From the NCBI GenBank assembly GCA_963575745.1, contig CAUYUJ010020759.1:55001-119000 (forward strand): a stretch of DNA of 64,000 nt. Reading direction: 5' to 3'. The stretch's first letter is position 1, and every line of letters starts with the position of its first letter. The DNA comes from Prorocentrum cordatum. Its lineage: Eukaryota; Sar; Dinophyceae; Prorocentrales; Prorocentraceae. The notes under the pieces are model-generated. The model saw only the letters and a program-made list of their open reading frames with translations, was not told the origin of the DNA and searched no databases. The translations under genes and the position numbers were made by a program. Positions 33,165 to 42,414 of this stretch are shown piece by piece.

Positions 33165-34322
33165 TCATGAGATATTACAATAGTCACCGTCGACGGCAAT
33201 CTTGAAATTATCTCTCAACCTCGAGAAAGAGTCCGAGCAGATCGCCGCTCGCAGCATGGTGGCCCTGGAGATCACCTTCAAACTCCTGCACTCCGCTGGG
33301 CTGCCGAGCTCCTGGAGTCTAAAAAGCGCCTGCGGAGGAAACGGATGTCTCGGTGCTCTCGTGAGCAGTTGATGGTTTTCTTTTTCATTTCTAAGGGCAT
33401 GTTTCGTAATCAAGTGGCACTGGGCGATGTGGGAGAGGATGGGGACGCAGTATCTGTTGTACGCTATGACGGATTCGATCATCCCGAGTCCTAGCGCCTT
33501 GACCTCATTCGCCCGAGCTCGAACTTTACTGCTGGCAGTCCTCCAAGCGTGTGCACGTGCACCGCGACCGACAGGGATGCCTAACGTGATGACCATATTC
33601 TCGATACCAAATTCAGAGACGTCAACCCCCATCTCCTGGAACCTCCTCAACACCTCCTCCTTCCCAGGATTATGAAATAAAATCAACTTGCATTTCTTGA
33701 GGTTGAGAACCAATCCAGAGCACGGCCCGTAAAAACGAAACAGAGCAAGGATCCCTGGAAGAGCCTGGAAGATGTCAAAAGCCATTGCCGAAAGATCATC
33801 AGCAAAAGCTGAGGGCACCATTGGAATCCGAAGTTGCATTCTCCCCAGGGCACGGAGCAGCGGGCCGAAAGCAAACGCGAACAGTATTCCAATCAGTGGG
33901 CGCCCCTGGCGGGCGCCTCGGAGTGCTTCAAAGCCTGGATACAGGTGCACTCCGAACTGGGTAAAACAATGCACTTGCAGATAGAGAGCACGAAGCGCAC
34001 CACGAACAGCAAGTGGCAGCCTGAATGCCTTCAGGACCTTAAAGAGCCACGAGAAGTACAGCGACGGAAAAGCCGCCTTCAGGTCGAAAGTCGCGCCTCC
34101 AACAAAGTCGGCCTTGCAGAGAACACCCCAAGTGGCCATAGACCCTTCAAATTCCAGGACATTATCAATCATGTTCCCCCCACCAATAAACCCACGCTGG
34201 ATGGGGTGGAGCTTTTCACGAACAACATGTTTCAGCGGATAGGCCAGACAGGAGGCCATGAGTTTCTGGTCAGTGTTGCTGAGCGCCAAGGGTCGGGTGT
34301 CCTCTGGTCGTTGCTCGGCCAT
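33165..34322 (-). CDS. LINE-A ORF2 reverse transcriptase domain
   Basis: A 385-residue open frame. RT motifs appear in order: RPLALSNTDQKL (residues 10-21), QRGFIGGGNMIDN (42-54), motif A ATFDLKAAF with Asp80, motif B GARQGRPL (136-143), motif C FADD (173-176, bases 33795-33806) and motif D GLVLNLKKCKLIL. It copies element RNA at the target site by target-primed reverse transcription. The three catalytic Asp residues are all present. The methionine at 34322 is not the real start: the protein continues from the upstream frame (FLPKGG) through a one-base shift in a G6 run near 34340. It terminates at TGA 33165-33167, beyond which the same frame stays coding-like. Confidence 0.9.
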   Translation of the reverse strand: MAEQRPEDTRPLALSNTDQKLMASCLAYPLKHVVREKLHPIQRGFIGGGNMIDNVLEFEGSMATWGVLCKADFVGGATFDLKAAFPSLYFSWLFKVLKAFRLPLAVRGALRALYLQVHCFTQFGVHLYPGFEALRGARQGRPLIGILFAFAFGPLLRALGRMQLRIPMVPSAFADDLSAMAFDIFQALPGILALFRFYGPCSGLVLNLKKCKLILFHNPGKEEVLRRFQEMGVDVSEFGIENMVITLGIPVGRGARAHAWRTASSKVRARANEVKALGLGMIESVIAYNRYCVPILSHIAQCHLITKHALRNEKENHQLLTRAPRHPFPPQALFRLQELGSPAECRSLKVISRATMLRAAICSDSFSRLRDNFKIAVDGDYCNIS

Positions 34323-34850
34323 CCCATCTTGAGGCAGATCCCCCCTTCGGCAAAAATACCAGCCTACAGTGGTTCAAAGATGCACGCAGTACTCCACCAG
34401 CCATCTTATGTGTGCAATGTGTATATAAGGCCTCCACCACCACCTCATTCCCGCATTTCCACACCGAGCATGGGAGCCCGTCGGGCCCAGGGGCCGTGTC
34501 ATGCTTTTTCGAAAGGATGTATCTAAACTGATCAGGACTGATTACCCAGGGGTATCTCTGGTGGTCTATGGTGGTGAACTGGTAGTCATCTAGCTCGAGC
34601 TGGGGCACCAGATCAAGGAACTTCTTGGCATGTGTGCTAGCAGACTCACCATACTGAAAGACAATAGACCAATAGCCAGCAAGCGTGCGCGCACAATCTT
34701 CAGGCACCCGATGGGCAGCGCCGTGCGGATCTAAAATTGCAGAGAGAGTGACCTGCCTCTTCGATGCTCGCCAAGCTTTACTAAGTCGTCGAACTCTTTC
34801 AATGTGTTTTTCCTTCACCGCGTGGGGGGAGGTCGGATTCGAACAAGCAC
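34270..34850 (-). pseudogene. LINE-A ORF2 linker and RT N-terminal motifs
   Basis: This frame carries the helical linker between endonuclease and RT, then APGPDGLP (residues 122-129 of the 195-residue frame) and VFLPKGG (167-173), the standard entry motifs of LINE reverse transcriptases. Past FLPKGG the frame degenerates and the RT continues one base away, at 34322. Upstream it joins the endonuclease frame by a second shift in a CTCCCCCC run near 34835. Both breaks sit in homopolymers, so either old mutation or a sequencing or assembly indel could explain them. Confidence 0.8.
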
Positions 34851-35344
34851 CTCTCATACTGGTCTAAAACTTCACGCATCAGACGACTTAGTAACAGGTG
34901 AAAGCCAGGCAGGTCCGTGCACCTGTCGTACTCCACGCTGAAGTACTTGCCCAGTTCATCATAGGCCTGGACAGCCTTCCTGCAGATATCTGTTAAACCA
35001 TCCCTGGATGCTCTTAGCAGCTTAGTACAGCATGATACTTTCTCGGACGGAGTGCAAGCACCTTGAGAGAAAACGTGAACCCGCGTACAATGGGCAGCGT
35101 GTCGGAATCAGTCTTTAATTTCCAAGAGCCTCTCAGGGGGCGCCTCGTGGAGCTCATCTGGGCCCAAGACCTCGTCCAATACCTCTCGACACTTACTGTG
35201 CGTAGCAATCCACCTAGGTATAGTCGGCAAATCTGGCTTCTCAGTCAACGGGAACAGGGAGAGGAAGATCGGAGCATGGTCAGAGGGCTTGCGGAGGTTC
35301 TGAATAGGCCATACCGTACTTGATTGAGGACGTAGGTCTAAAAG
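34799..35344 (-). pseudogene. LINE-A ORF2 end of endonuclease and start of linker
   Basis: Continues in frame after the TGA at 35345-35347. It contains KPSDHAPIFLSLFPL, the Ser-Asp-His motif whose His is catalytic in APE-type endonucleases (about 35276-35284), then a charged linker. A second TGA lies at 35108-35110; afterwards the same frame stays protein-like (for example KAVQAYDELGKYFSVEYDR) until the frameshift near 34835. Confidence 0.8.
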
Positions 35345-36256
35345 TCAGCAGTAGGCATACTTGTATATATATATACGGTCGATTCGGGATAACGTCATTA
35401 TCGTCTCAGTCTTACGTCGGTAGGTGTAGCTGGGTTGGGAGAGTTCAGCAAAGCGAGGGAACCGCTGGTGGAGCGCAAGGCACAGCCGGTTGTCGCCAAC
35501 GCGCTCGACTCCGCCGTGCGTCTGCAGGCGGGCCTCGCCCGACTCCACAAAGTTGAAATCGCCCATCATGACGACGGTGCAGGAGGAGAGAGGGAGCATG
35601 TAGCGTTTGATCTTGTCCATCTGTTGTTTAACCTGGGCTTCTGGGATACCTGGAACGATATGCATATTGAACACCTGTAGACATTCGGAGTCGGAGAGGA
35701 AGGACAGACAATGGATGCGGCCAGGCACGAGCACGCGATGCACTATATGCGAAAACTTCGTCGCCAGCTTCTTGGCGATACTCAACGCCACTCCACCAGC
35801 CCCCACGGCAGAGCAAAAAGACCCATAATGAGAGTGCGACTTAACTTCTTTTTGGAGCGTTTCCAAATCACCTGAACACCCGTGTGTCTCCTGAAATGCA
35901 CATACATCATACTTCGAGAGAAGCCCCTTCGCACATGCATATGTGCATGATTGAGTCTTATGGTCACCTCCTAAGGCTCCAAAAAGCGCATGGCAATTCC
36001 ATGACACAGACCCCACTTGAGTACAAGGAAAAAAGGGCAGAGATCGCACACCTACAACTGGCGAGCTTGACGAGGAAGAAGAAGAGCTGGAGCTCCCGCC
36101 TGTAGATCGCCCACTCGACGAGGCACATCCACTCCCCGATGAGGAAGAGGAACCAGAAGAGGAAGAGGAAGAATAAGATGAAGCACGAACTCTCATCTGT
36201 TGTGAAACTCTGCGTCTTCTCGGGCGTCCCCGTGTGTTAATGTCAGAAATTCTCAT
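35345..36256 (-). CDS. LINE-A ORF2 N-terminal APE-type endonuclease
   Basis: A 303-residue frame that nicks target DNA to prime reverse transcription. It has a Ser-rich N-terminus (26-65), then the exonuclease-endonuclease-phosphatase fold motifs: SWNCHALFG (Asn87), FQETHG (Glu123), MMGDFNFV (Asp233, Asn235) and SRIDRIY (Arg291-Asp293). The final SDH motif lies past an in-frame TGA at the end of this frame. The ATG at 36256 overlaps the reconstructed end of ORF1 by 14 nt (ATGAGAATTTCTGA), a common arrangement for ORF1/ORF2 coupling in LINEs. Confidence 0.9.
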   Translation of the reverse strand: MRISDINTRGRPRRRRVSQQMRVRASSYSSSSSSGSSSSSGSGCASSSGRSTGGSSSSSSSSSSSPVVGVRSLPFFPCTQVGSVSWNCHALFGALGGDHKTQSCTYACAKGLLSKYDVCAFQETHGCSGDLETLQKEVKSHSHYGSFCSAVGAGGVALSIAKKLATKFSHIVHRVLVPGRIHCLSFLSDSECLQVFNMHIVPGIPEAQVKQQMDKIKRYMLPLSSCTVVMMGDFNFVESGEARLQTHGGVERVGDNRLCLALHQRFPRFAELSQPSYTYRRKTETIMTLSRIDRIYIYKYAYC

Positions 36257-37202
36257 CGTCCGCTCGCTTACGAGCCTCAGCCTCCGCTTGAGTGATCACA
36301 TTCTGGATCTGCTCTGCCGTGATGTTCTACTGGGAAAGTTCGGTCTGCTTCGGCTCGAACATGAAGACCTCTTTGCCATCTTTGAATCCTGCAGGTTTTG
36401 CGAAGACCAATTCCCACAAGTCCTCATCATTGCTGACCTGGAGCACTCCTTTATATCCATTCACTCCTAGCCTGCATGATGGTTTCCACCTAGCGGAACT
36501 CGATAGCAGGTCCTTGACACCCGTGTAGATGGCTGAGAATGCACGACGCCGATTGCGCACATCGATCGGGAGATCGCCACGCCCGCGGAGCGGGTGCTTG
36601 GTGTGGTCCCTCGGGTCAGTCCACATGTGGCCCGCTCGATTGAACTGGTCCTGGAAGTCTGCCGCAGCCGACTCACTCTTGAAGATGATCTTGTAGTTGA
36701 CCCCGACGCGGTGGAAGGAGCCGTTGACGTCGTCGCTGATGTACTGCGGGTACACCGTCTTCAGGTTCTCGAAGTGAGATTCTCTGAATTTGGCCAATAG
36801 GGGTCTAGGGAAGCCACCGACGAACTTGGTTAACTTGTCAGCCGACTCCTCGACCGTGCCGACCCGCCTGAACTTACTGCCGCCTGCAGCACCACGTCTC
36901 GCTGATCCAGTGAAGCCAGAAGCGCTAGATGCCACTGGCCCTGCTGTCGTAGATGCCTGCTCTGCTTGCTCTTGAAGCAGTCGGATTGTAGCCGCCTGCT
37001 GGTCAATCCTCTCACGCTGGGACTCCATCTCCATCTGTAATTATCCGAGCTTCGCGTTGGTCTCCTCCTGAGCTGTGGTCAGTTCCGTGCTGAGGGCACC
37101 GAGTTTCGAGTCCAGAGCTTCTGACAGGCTCGCTTGGAATCCCTGCATGGTGGTCTCCATGACGGCCTTGAGCTCGGAGATGATGGCCTGATTGGCAGCC
37201 AT
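36243..37202 (-). pseudogene. LINE-A ORF1: coiled coil plus RRM-like RNA-binding protein, two stops
   Basis: The likely start is ATG 37202 (GCGCGATGGCTG), about 120 nt after the spliced leader. The frame spans 320 codons including the final TGA at 36243-36245. Residues 1-80 are heptad-like (QAIISELKAVMETTM; RERIDQQAATIRLLQEQ), suggesting a trimerising coiled coil. From about residue 125 a FVGGFPRPLLAKF...VNYKIIFKSESAAADFQDQF pattern resembles an RRM, followed by a basic C-terminal part (DVRNRRRAFSAIY), the order of L1 ORF1p. It is predicted to coat element RNA. Broken by TAA (37041-37043) and TAG (36327-36329); the longest uninterrupted piece is 36327-37034. RRM assignment is by pattern only. 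Confidence 0.75.
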
Positions 37203-37324
37203 CGCGCGCGGAAGGGAGGAGTCGTTCCCAGACCGAATGTGCCAAGCCTAAGCGCCCCAAGGAGGCAGGATGCTCCTCGCTTGTGAGGCTTGGACCGAGG
37301 TTGGGAAGTTCAGGAGAAAGGCCC

Positions 37325-37346
37325 CTTGAGCCAAAATGGCTACGGA
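37325..37346 (-). promoter_or_regulatory. Dinoflagellate spliced-leader sequence (genomic relic), LINE-A
   Basis: The minus strand carries the 22-nt leader exactly (T + CCGTAGCCATTTTGGCTC + AAG). It is followed by GGGCC rather than a GT splice donor, so this is not an SL RNA gene. It lies about 120 nt before LINE-A ORF1 and just after a (TCC)n tract on the same strand. Confidence 0.95.
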
Positions 37347-37420
37347 GGAGGAGGAGCAGAAGGAGGAGGAGGAGGAGGAGGAGGAGGAGGAGGAGGAGGA
37401 GGAGGAGGGGGAGGAGGAAG
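37347..37420. repeat. GGA microsatellite (TCC on the minus strand) at the LINE-A 5' junction
   Basis: (GGA)n with one GCAGAAG interruption. On the minus strand its last TCC is also the start of the spliced leader. Confidence 0.95.
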
Positions 37421-37475
37421 AATGGGAGGGGCGAGGTGAAGACGGAGGCGGAAGAGGTGGGGGACGCCGAGGGCG

Positions 37476-37581
37476 CCGCATCCTGCGAGTACTGCGTCAG
37501 CTCCAGGAAGCCCTGCGAGCATCCCACTATCGGGTAGCAGTCCGACATCATGTCGGCCAGGAATGCCGGCTCCTCGGGCAT
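37476..37581 (-). CDS. Candidate exon with PAS-domain N-terminal motif
   Basis: The minus-strand frame encodes AFLADMMSDCYPIVGCSQGF, then LELTQYS. A Pro-Ile-Val, x-Cys-Ser, x-Gly-Phe, x-x-Leu-Thr, x-Tyr-Ser arrangement is the start of a PAS sensor domain as found in PAS kinases and some ion channels. Codons end almost only in G or C. An acidic run (EEETEEEEEDDD) precedes it and the frame dissolves into the TCC tract after about 37476, so only the first strand and helix of the domain are present. It may be a real exon of a host gene interrupted by repeats, or a captured fragment. No other exon of such a gene is visible. Confidence 0.45.
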
Positions 37582-37619
37582 GTCGTCGTCCTCCTCCTCC
37601 TCCTCCGTCTCCTCCTCCC

Positions 37620-38655
37620 TCCGCCCTCCCCACGAGGAAGTCGCAATCGAGGAGGGGAAGGGATGAGGAGGGCGTCGTCCTCTTCTTACTGCCCCACTGG
37701 GCCCGGGTGACGGCACACGCCCACAGGTGCATGATATGCTATCCCTCGGGGGAAAACAAACCTACCTCGCTTTTGACCACCCTCGCTTCCAAGAGATACC
37801 AAACAATGCCAAATTGCGGCCTGTACTGGTCAGGACGCTTGACGAGGAGGCGCGTGGTATGGCTTGGTTTTGCCTGGAAGCGAAAGCGGGGGAGGTAATT
37901 CACGCTCCGAATCCTGCTATTCTGAGCTGGCGTTCCCTCCGCCTACCCGCTCTCGCGGGGCGTCCAAATCGGGGGCGCCCAGGAGGGGAGGGCCCGCAAC
38001 TCACGGCCCGAAGCACGCGCGCGGACGAGGGGACGCATCGAGTAAGAAGAGAGGGTCATGACACCTAAACATACAGTGGAGGCCAGCCCACAGGAAGCCT
38101 CCCACAAGAAGCCCAACCAGCCCCGAGACCCCGGGACGCCCATGACTTCTGGGCAGGAGGGCGCCACGCCTCCCATCGCAACGCCAGCGAGACCCGAGAC
38201 ACCCAGGGCGCCCTGGAGGCAAGATGGGTGCTTCTTGGCAGGCGCCTCCCCTGCAACCAGCACACGCCCCCCTTGGCTGCCCCCCGGCGCTCGCGCGAAG
38301 ACGCCCCGGGTGCTCTGGCGGGAGGCGCAGCACGAAAAACCACCGCGGGAGCGCGCCCCGCCGTCGCTGGCCTGAGCAAAAAGTCTACAACGGGGGAGGG
38401 GATCAGAAGCCAGCGGGGCCCCCTCCGCAGACGCCTCCCTGGGGGAGGGGGGAGGAGATCATGGACCCCGCGGAAGTAATGTCGAGGGCAGAGAACTGGA
38501 AAACCCAGCCCACAGAATGGTCAGCCCTGACAGAAGGAATCGAACAGGGCAGGGCTGTTTCGTAAACGGCCAGGGCCGCTGGGAACCGCCCCCCCCCCCC
38601 CCCCAGGTTTTGGGAATGGGGGGGGGTTGAGACCCCCCACCCCCCTGTTAGCAGC
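37620..38655. other. No gene recognised
   Basis: GC-rich, with many open frames on both strands but no domain, consistent codon pattern or strong repeat. Confidence 0.4.
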
Positions 38656-38659
38656 GACC

Positions 38660-38812
38660 CCAGACATCCGACGTCTCGATGTTTTCGAGACACGGGCGCC
38701 CGACCACCCGACCACTTCCCCAGGACCGGCTTTTCACCCCAAGCCGCTCTTGGACGGCCCCGAGGCCCGGCGAGGGCCCCGAGATGCCGAAAGCGACGAA
38801 AACCTCCGACTG
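38660..38812 (+). repeat. Dispersed repeat DR3, copy 3
   Basis: GACATCCGACGTCTCGATG, CCCAGGACCGGCTTTTCACC and GGCCCCGAGGCCCGGCGAGG blocks in the same order as 25325-25500. It ends exactly where a GGA tract starts. Confidence 0.75.
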
Positions 38813-38970
38813 GGAGGAGGAGGAGGAGGAGGAGGAGGAGGAGGAGGAGGAGGAGGAGGACAGGAGGAGGACAAGGAGGAGGAGAGGAGGAGAGAGGGAG
38901 GCGGAGGAGGACGGGGGAGGAAGGAGAGGGAGGGGAGAGGAGGGAGGGGGGAGGGGAGGGGAGGAGAAGG
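38812..38970. repeat. GGA microsatellite
   Basis: (GGA)n passing into GGGAGGGGA sub-repeats. Confidence 0.9.
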
Positions 38971-39119
38971 AGAAGGCGCTCCTTCAGAACTCCCCCCCCC
39001 TGCCGGACCTGTACGAAACCGCCTACCCCTCCTCTCCGCCGCACAACGCAGGCCCCCGCCCCCGCCCCCCCCCCCAACCACCTTGGCCGCCGCGCGACCC
39101 CCTCCTCCTTCTTTCATGC

Positions 39120-39390
39120 TCCTCGTCCTTCTCCTCTTACTCCCCCTCCTCCTCCTCCTCCTCCTCCTCCTCCCCCTCCTTCTCCTCTTCTCCTCCTCCT
39201 CCTCTCCTCCTCCTCATTCCTCCTCCTCCTCCTCTCCTCCTCCTCCTCCTCTCCTCCTCCTCCTCCTCCTCCTCCTCATCCTCCCCATCCTCTCCTCCTC
39301 CTCCTCCCTCCTCCTCCTCCTCCTCCTCCTCCTCCTCCTCCACTTCCTCCTCCTCCCTCTCTCCTCTCCTCCTCCTCCTCCTCATCCCTC
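39120..39390. repeat. TCC microsatellite, 270 bp
   Basis: (TCC)n with CTCCTCCTCT interruptions. With the GGA tract at 38812 it forms an inverted pair able to base-pair. Confidence 0.95.
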
Positions 39391-39771
39391 TGATCGGGGG
39401 AGGGCGCACTCCGAGGGGGAGGGGGGGGGGGGCGAAAAAAAGCCAACCTTTGCGACGAGAAGAAAAGGGCCAGGCATTCTTCGGAGAAGGAGGGGAGGGG
39501 AGCGGGGAGGGATGGAGGGATGGAGGGGGAGAGGCTGGAGGTCGCTGGGGAAGGGGGATGGGGGCAGCGTTGCTTCCAGGGCCTGGTCCGAATACGCTCG
39601 ACTAGCGAGGACCCCCACCCCTGGCGAGGAGCGCGCCAAGGGCCGCGCCAAAGACGCCGCCATGGCCACCCCCGCGTAGGTTCAAGACATGCGCCTCATT
39701 TAAAGTGTAAGGCTTTGACAGCGGTCCGTGGCGAGATGGAGTGTTCACTGGGGGAGGACAAGTGAAAATCT

Positions 39772-39998
39772 CTCCTCCTCCTCCTCCTCCTCCTCCTCCT
39801 CCTCCTCCTCCTCCTCCTCCTCCTCCTCCTCCTCCTCCTCCTCCTCCCTCTCTCCTCCTCCTCCTCCACCTCCTCCTCCTCCTCCTCCTCCTCCTCCTCC
39901 TCCTCCCTCCCTCCTCCTCCTCCTCCTCCTCCTCCTCCTCCTCCTCCTCCTCCTCCTCCTCCCCCTCCTCCTCCTCCTCCTCCTCCTCCTCCTCCTCC
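39772..39998. repeat. TCC microsatellite, 227 bp
   Basis: One of the longest nearly uninterrupted (TCC)n tracts in the window. Confidence 0.95.
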
Positions 39999-40077
39999 GT
40001 TCTTCATACAATGATTATCCTCATCCTTATCCCCCTCATTCACAAACATAAGCTCTCTTAGCTCCGACCCGATCTCT

Positions 40078-40200
40078 TGGTTCTGCGCTGGACCCCCATC
40101 CCTGGCGCGCGGAGAGAGCCAGTGGACGGCACCGAAAGAGCCACCAGGGTCCCCAGCCCATCTCCAAGACATCCGCACGGACCTCCAAAAGTTGATGGTA
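40078..40200. repeat. Foldback family FB1, diverged copy
   Basis: TTGGTTCTGCGCTGGACCCCCATCC...CCTGGCGCGCGGAG on the left; CATCCGCACGGACCTCCAAAAG on the right, matching arm ends at 55350 and 28400. Confidence 0.5.
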
Positions 40201-40315
40201 ACCCATCGGTCGGACGGAATGGGTGGAAATATCAAGTATGAAGGCGTTGCAACGTAGATTGGGTTTCCCATCTCCCCCTGCAGAAGAACGAGCAAGAAAT
40301 CGCTCGACATGTGAA

Positions 40316-40440
40316 ATCCCACCAGCCCTTTAAGGCGTGAGTGATTTAGCGGGTTTCATCTTCCACCCCCCCGTGTTCCCCTGCGGGGAGGGGTTTATCA
40401 CTGATCCCTATGAGCGAACACCCCCTCCCCCATTGCCACC
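40316..40440 (+). repeat. Dispersed repeat DR4, copy 2
   Basis: CCCACCAGCCCTTTAAGGCG...CTTCCACCCCCC...CCCTGCGGGGAGGGGTTTATC...AACACCCCCTCCCCC. Nearly the same block order as 63465-63590. Confidence 0.7.
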
Positions 40441-40849
40441 AGCAGACAACCAGGAGCAATGACAACACCCCCCACAATCCCTGTCAAAAAAGTAGACAAG
40501 ACACACGTTTGGGGCAAAATCTTGGATCATGTTCGTGGGCTCCGCGAGATCTTTGCACCGTTATTTGACAGGGACGGCGAGGGTGTTATCATAGTGCCTG
40601 CTTTGCGCAAGGCCACCATCCCTTTCCAACAGCAAAGCAACATACACTTCGCGGCGAAGTTTGGATCATGCGCGGTCACCCCGCGATCGTTGTCCATTGG
40701 CTTTTGACTATGGCGGCGGGGGTGCTGGCATGTTGCCTGCTGTGGGCAGGCCGACCAGACACCATGATGGCCTCCCCGCCGCGATTGCACATTGGCTTTC
40801 GACAAGGATGGTGGGGGCTCGCATATTTCCCGACGTGTGCTGTATCACG

Positions 40850-41030
40850 TGCGCGGGCGCACCTCGCACACTTTGCGCCTGCCCCGAAAGTGGCGCACCT
40901 GGCACGGCTGGACCATGTGGCACATATGGCGCACGTGGAGCACGTGGCGCTTCTGGCGCGCCAGGCAGGCCTGGCACGCATGGGCTGGCGCACCTGGTGC
41001 GCCTGGCACGCGTGGCGCAACTCGCCCCAA
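40850..41030. repeat. GGCGCACCTGGCACR minisatellite
   Basis: Degenerate 9- and 15-bp units (GGCGCACSTGG, GGCACGCATGG) over about 180 bp. Open frames across it alternate Trp, Arg, His and Ala and are not called. Confidence 0.7.
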
Positions 41031-41334
41031 CGTCGTGCACATGGGGTCTGCTTTGGTTTCCAGTAGCTGCCGATGCATAGACGATCGCTGAACATGCTCC
41101 GGCTCGGGTGCTACTCAAGTGTTGAGAGGGTGAGAGGGAGTGAGCGAGACAACTTTGCGGGCGGGGAAGGTGTCTTGACCCCTCCCCCTGCCCCTCCCCC
41201 TTGACCGGAACGGGGCGCCGACCAATGAGAGCGTCCAAGGAAGCGTCGGCGAGAATGCACAAATCATTGATTATACTAAGGCTTGGGCACACAATGGCCT
41301 CCTGGGAGGACAAGCAAAGATGGTCCCCCCCTCT

Positions 41335-41470
41335 TTTACCGATCTCCTCGAAGATGGCCCCCAAGGCCCCCAAGGGTGCCGCGAGGCGCCGTAGAAACTC
41401 CCAGGAGGCCCCAAGAGGCTCCCCCGAGGCACCCAAGACGCTCCGCGACGCCTATGGGACCGCCAATAGA
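41335..41470. repeat. CCCAAGAG minisatellite, locus 3
   Basis: Short run of CCCAAGGCCC, CCCAAGAGGC and CCCAAGACGC units followed closely by a TCC tract, the same order as at 20.3-21.1 kb. Confidence 0.7.
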
Positions 41471-41562
41471 ACCTCAAGACAACAAATTAGGACCCAAAGA
41501 AACGTGCACGAGACATCTGAAGAGGCTCCGAGGAGGCTTCTGGCCTTTCTGCTCGCCCGCTT

Positions 41563-41855
41563 CCTCCTCCTCCTCCTCCTCCTCCTCCTCCTCCTCCTCC
41601 TCCGCCCGTTCCACATCCTCCCTTCTCACTCCTCCCCCCCCCCTCCCCCTCCCCCTCCTTCTCCTCCTCCTCCTCTCCTCCTCCTCCTCCTCCTCCTCCT
41701 CCTCCTCCTCCTCCTCCTCCTCTCCTCCTCCTCCTCCTCCTGCCTCCCCTCCCCCTCCCCCCTCCCCCTCCCCCTCCCCCTCCCCCTCCCCCTCCCCCTC
41801 CCCTCCCCTCCCCCTCCTCCTCCTCCTCCTCATCCTCCTCCTCCTCCTCCAATTC
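41563..41855. repeat. TCC / CCCTCC microsatellite, about 290 bp
   Basis: (TCC)n with a (CCCCTC)n hexamer block at about 41745-41818. Confidence 0.95.
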
Positions 41856-42256
41856 ATCCTCCATCCTCCCTCTCTTTGGGTACGGCGGCTACCCCAGCCC
41901 TTCATTCCACTGCGTGCTCCTCCACGGTCCTGATCACAACGAGGCGCCTGGGCACCGTTTCTGGATGGGCTCGCGGGGTTACGCGAAGCGCCAAGAGCAG
42001 GAGGGCGCCTGAACTAGCTTGGGAGCTTGGAGTCCAAGAGCACCTACATCGAATGAACGATGGGTATGCAATACAGTGGAGGCCCCGACCACCAGAAACC
42101 TTCCACAGGAAACCCCACCCTGAGGCCCCAGGACGTCCAATGATTTCTCGTGTGGGAACGTCGCGCTCTCCATCGCAAAACCCTCGAAACCAAGGAAGCC
42201 CAGGGCACCCTGGAGGCAAGCAGGGCGTTTTTGGCATGGGTTTCAGCTGTATGTTT

Positions 42257-42414
42257 AGGTCGGGCATGTCCTCCTCCAGGCGGGCTTTAGAGGAAAATAT
42301 TGAATAGTCAGGAAACATAGGAACATATGGCCAAAATACTAGACGAAATCGTCCCCAACCTATTTGGGGATTATTTTTGCAGATCTTCCTCCTGTGGAGG
42401 GACACGCCCGACCT
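42257..42414 (+). mobile_element. MITE-1 copy 3 (158 bp), best-preserved ends
   Basis: Left end AGGTCGGGCATGTCCTCCT; the complement of the right end begins AGGTCGGGCGTGTCCCTCC. AT-rich interior with AAATCGTCCCCAACC. Ends are complete and symmetrical to the outermost base. Confidence 0.85.

Larger units (their letters stand above)
32630..37346 (-). mobile_element. LINE-A: non-LTR retrotransposon with spliced leader at its 5' end
   Basis: About 4.7 kb. In order on the minus strand: spliced leader, 5' UTR of about 120 nt, ORF1 (coiled coil, RRM-like), a 14-nt ORF1/ORF2 overlap, then ORF2 with APE-type endonuclease, reverse transcriptase and a CCHC knuckle. It is broken by two stops in ORF1 (37041-37043 TAA, 36327-36329 TAG), three TGA stops in ORF2 (35345-35347, 35108-35110, 33165-33167) and two frameshifts at a C6 run (about 34835) and a G6 run (about 34340). 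No poly-A tail is visible; the 3' side runs into a CCCAAGAG minisatellite. The architecture resembles L1-like elements of dinoflagellates. RT catalytic residues remain. Confidence 0.85.

Noticed and set aside
34799-34880. tRNA-like TTGTTCGAATCCGACC segment
   Set aside because: T-arm-like loop only; the stem does not pair and no anticodon or acceptor arms fit. It is within LINE-A ORF2.
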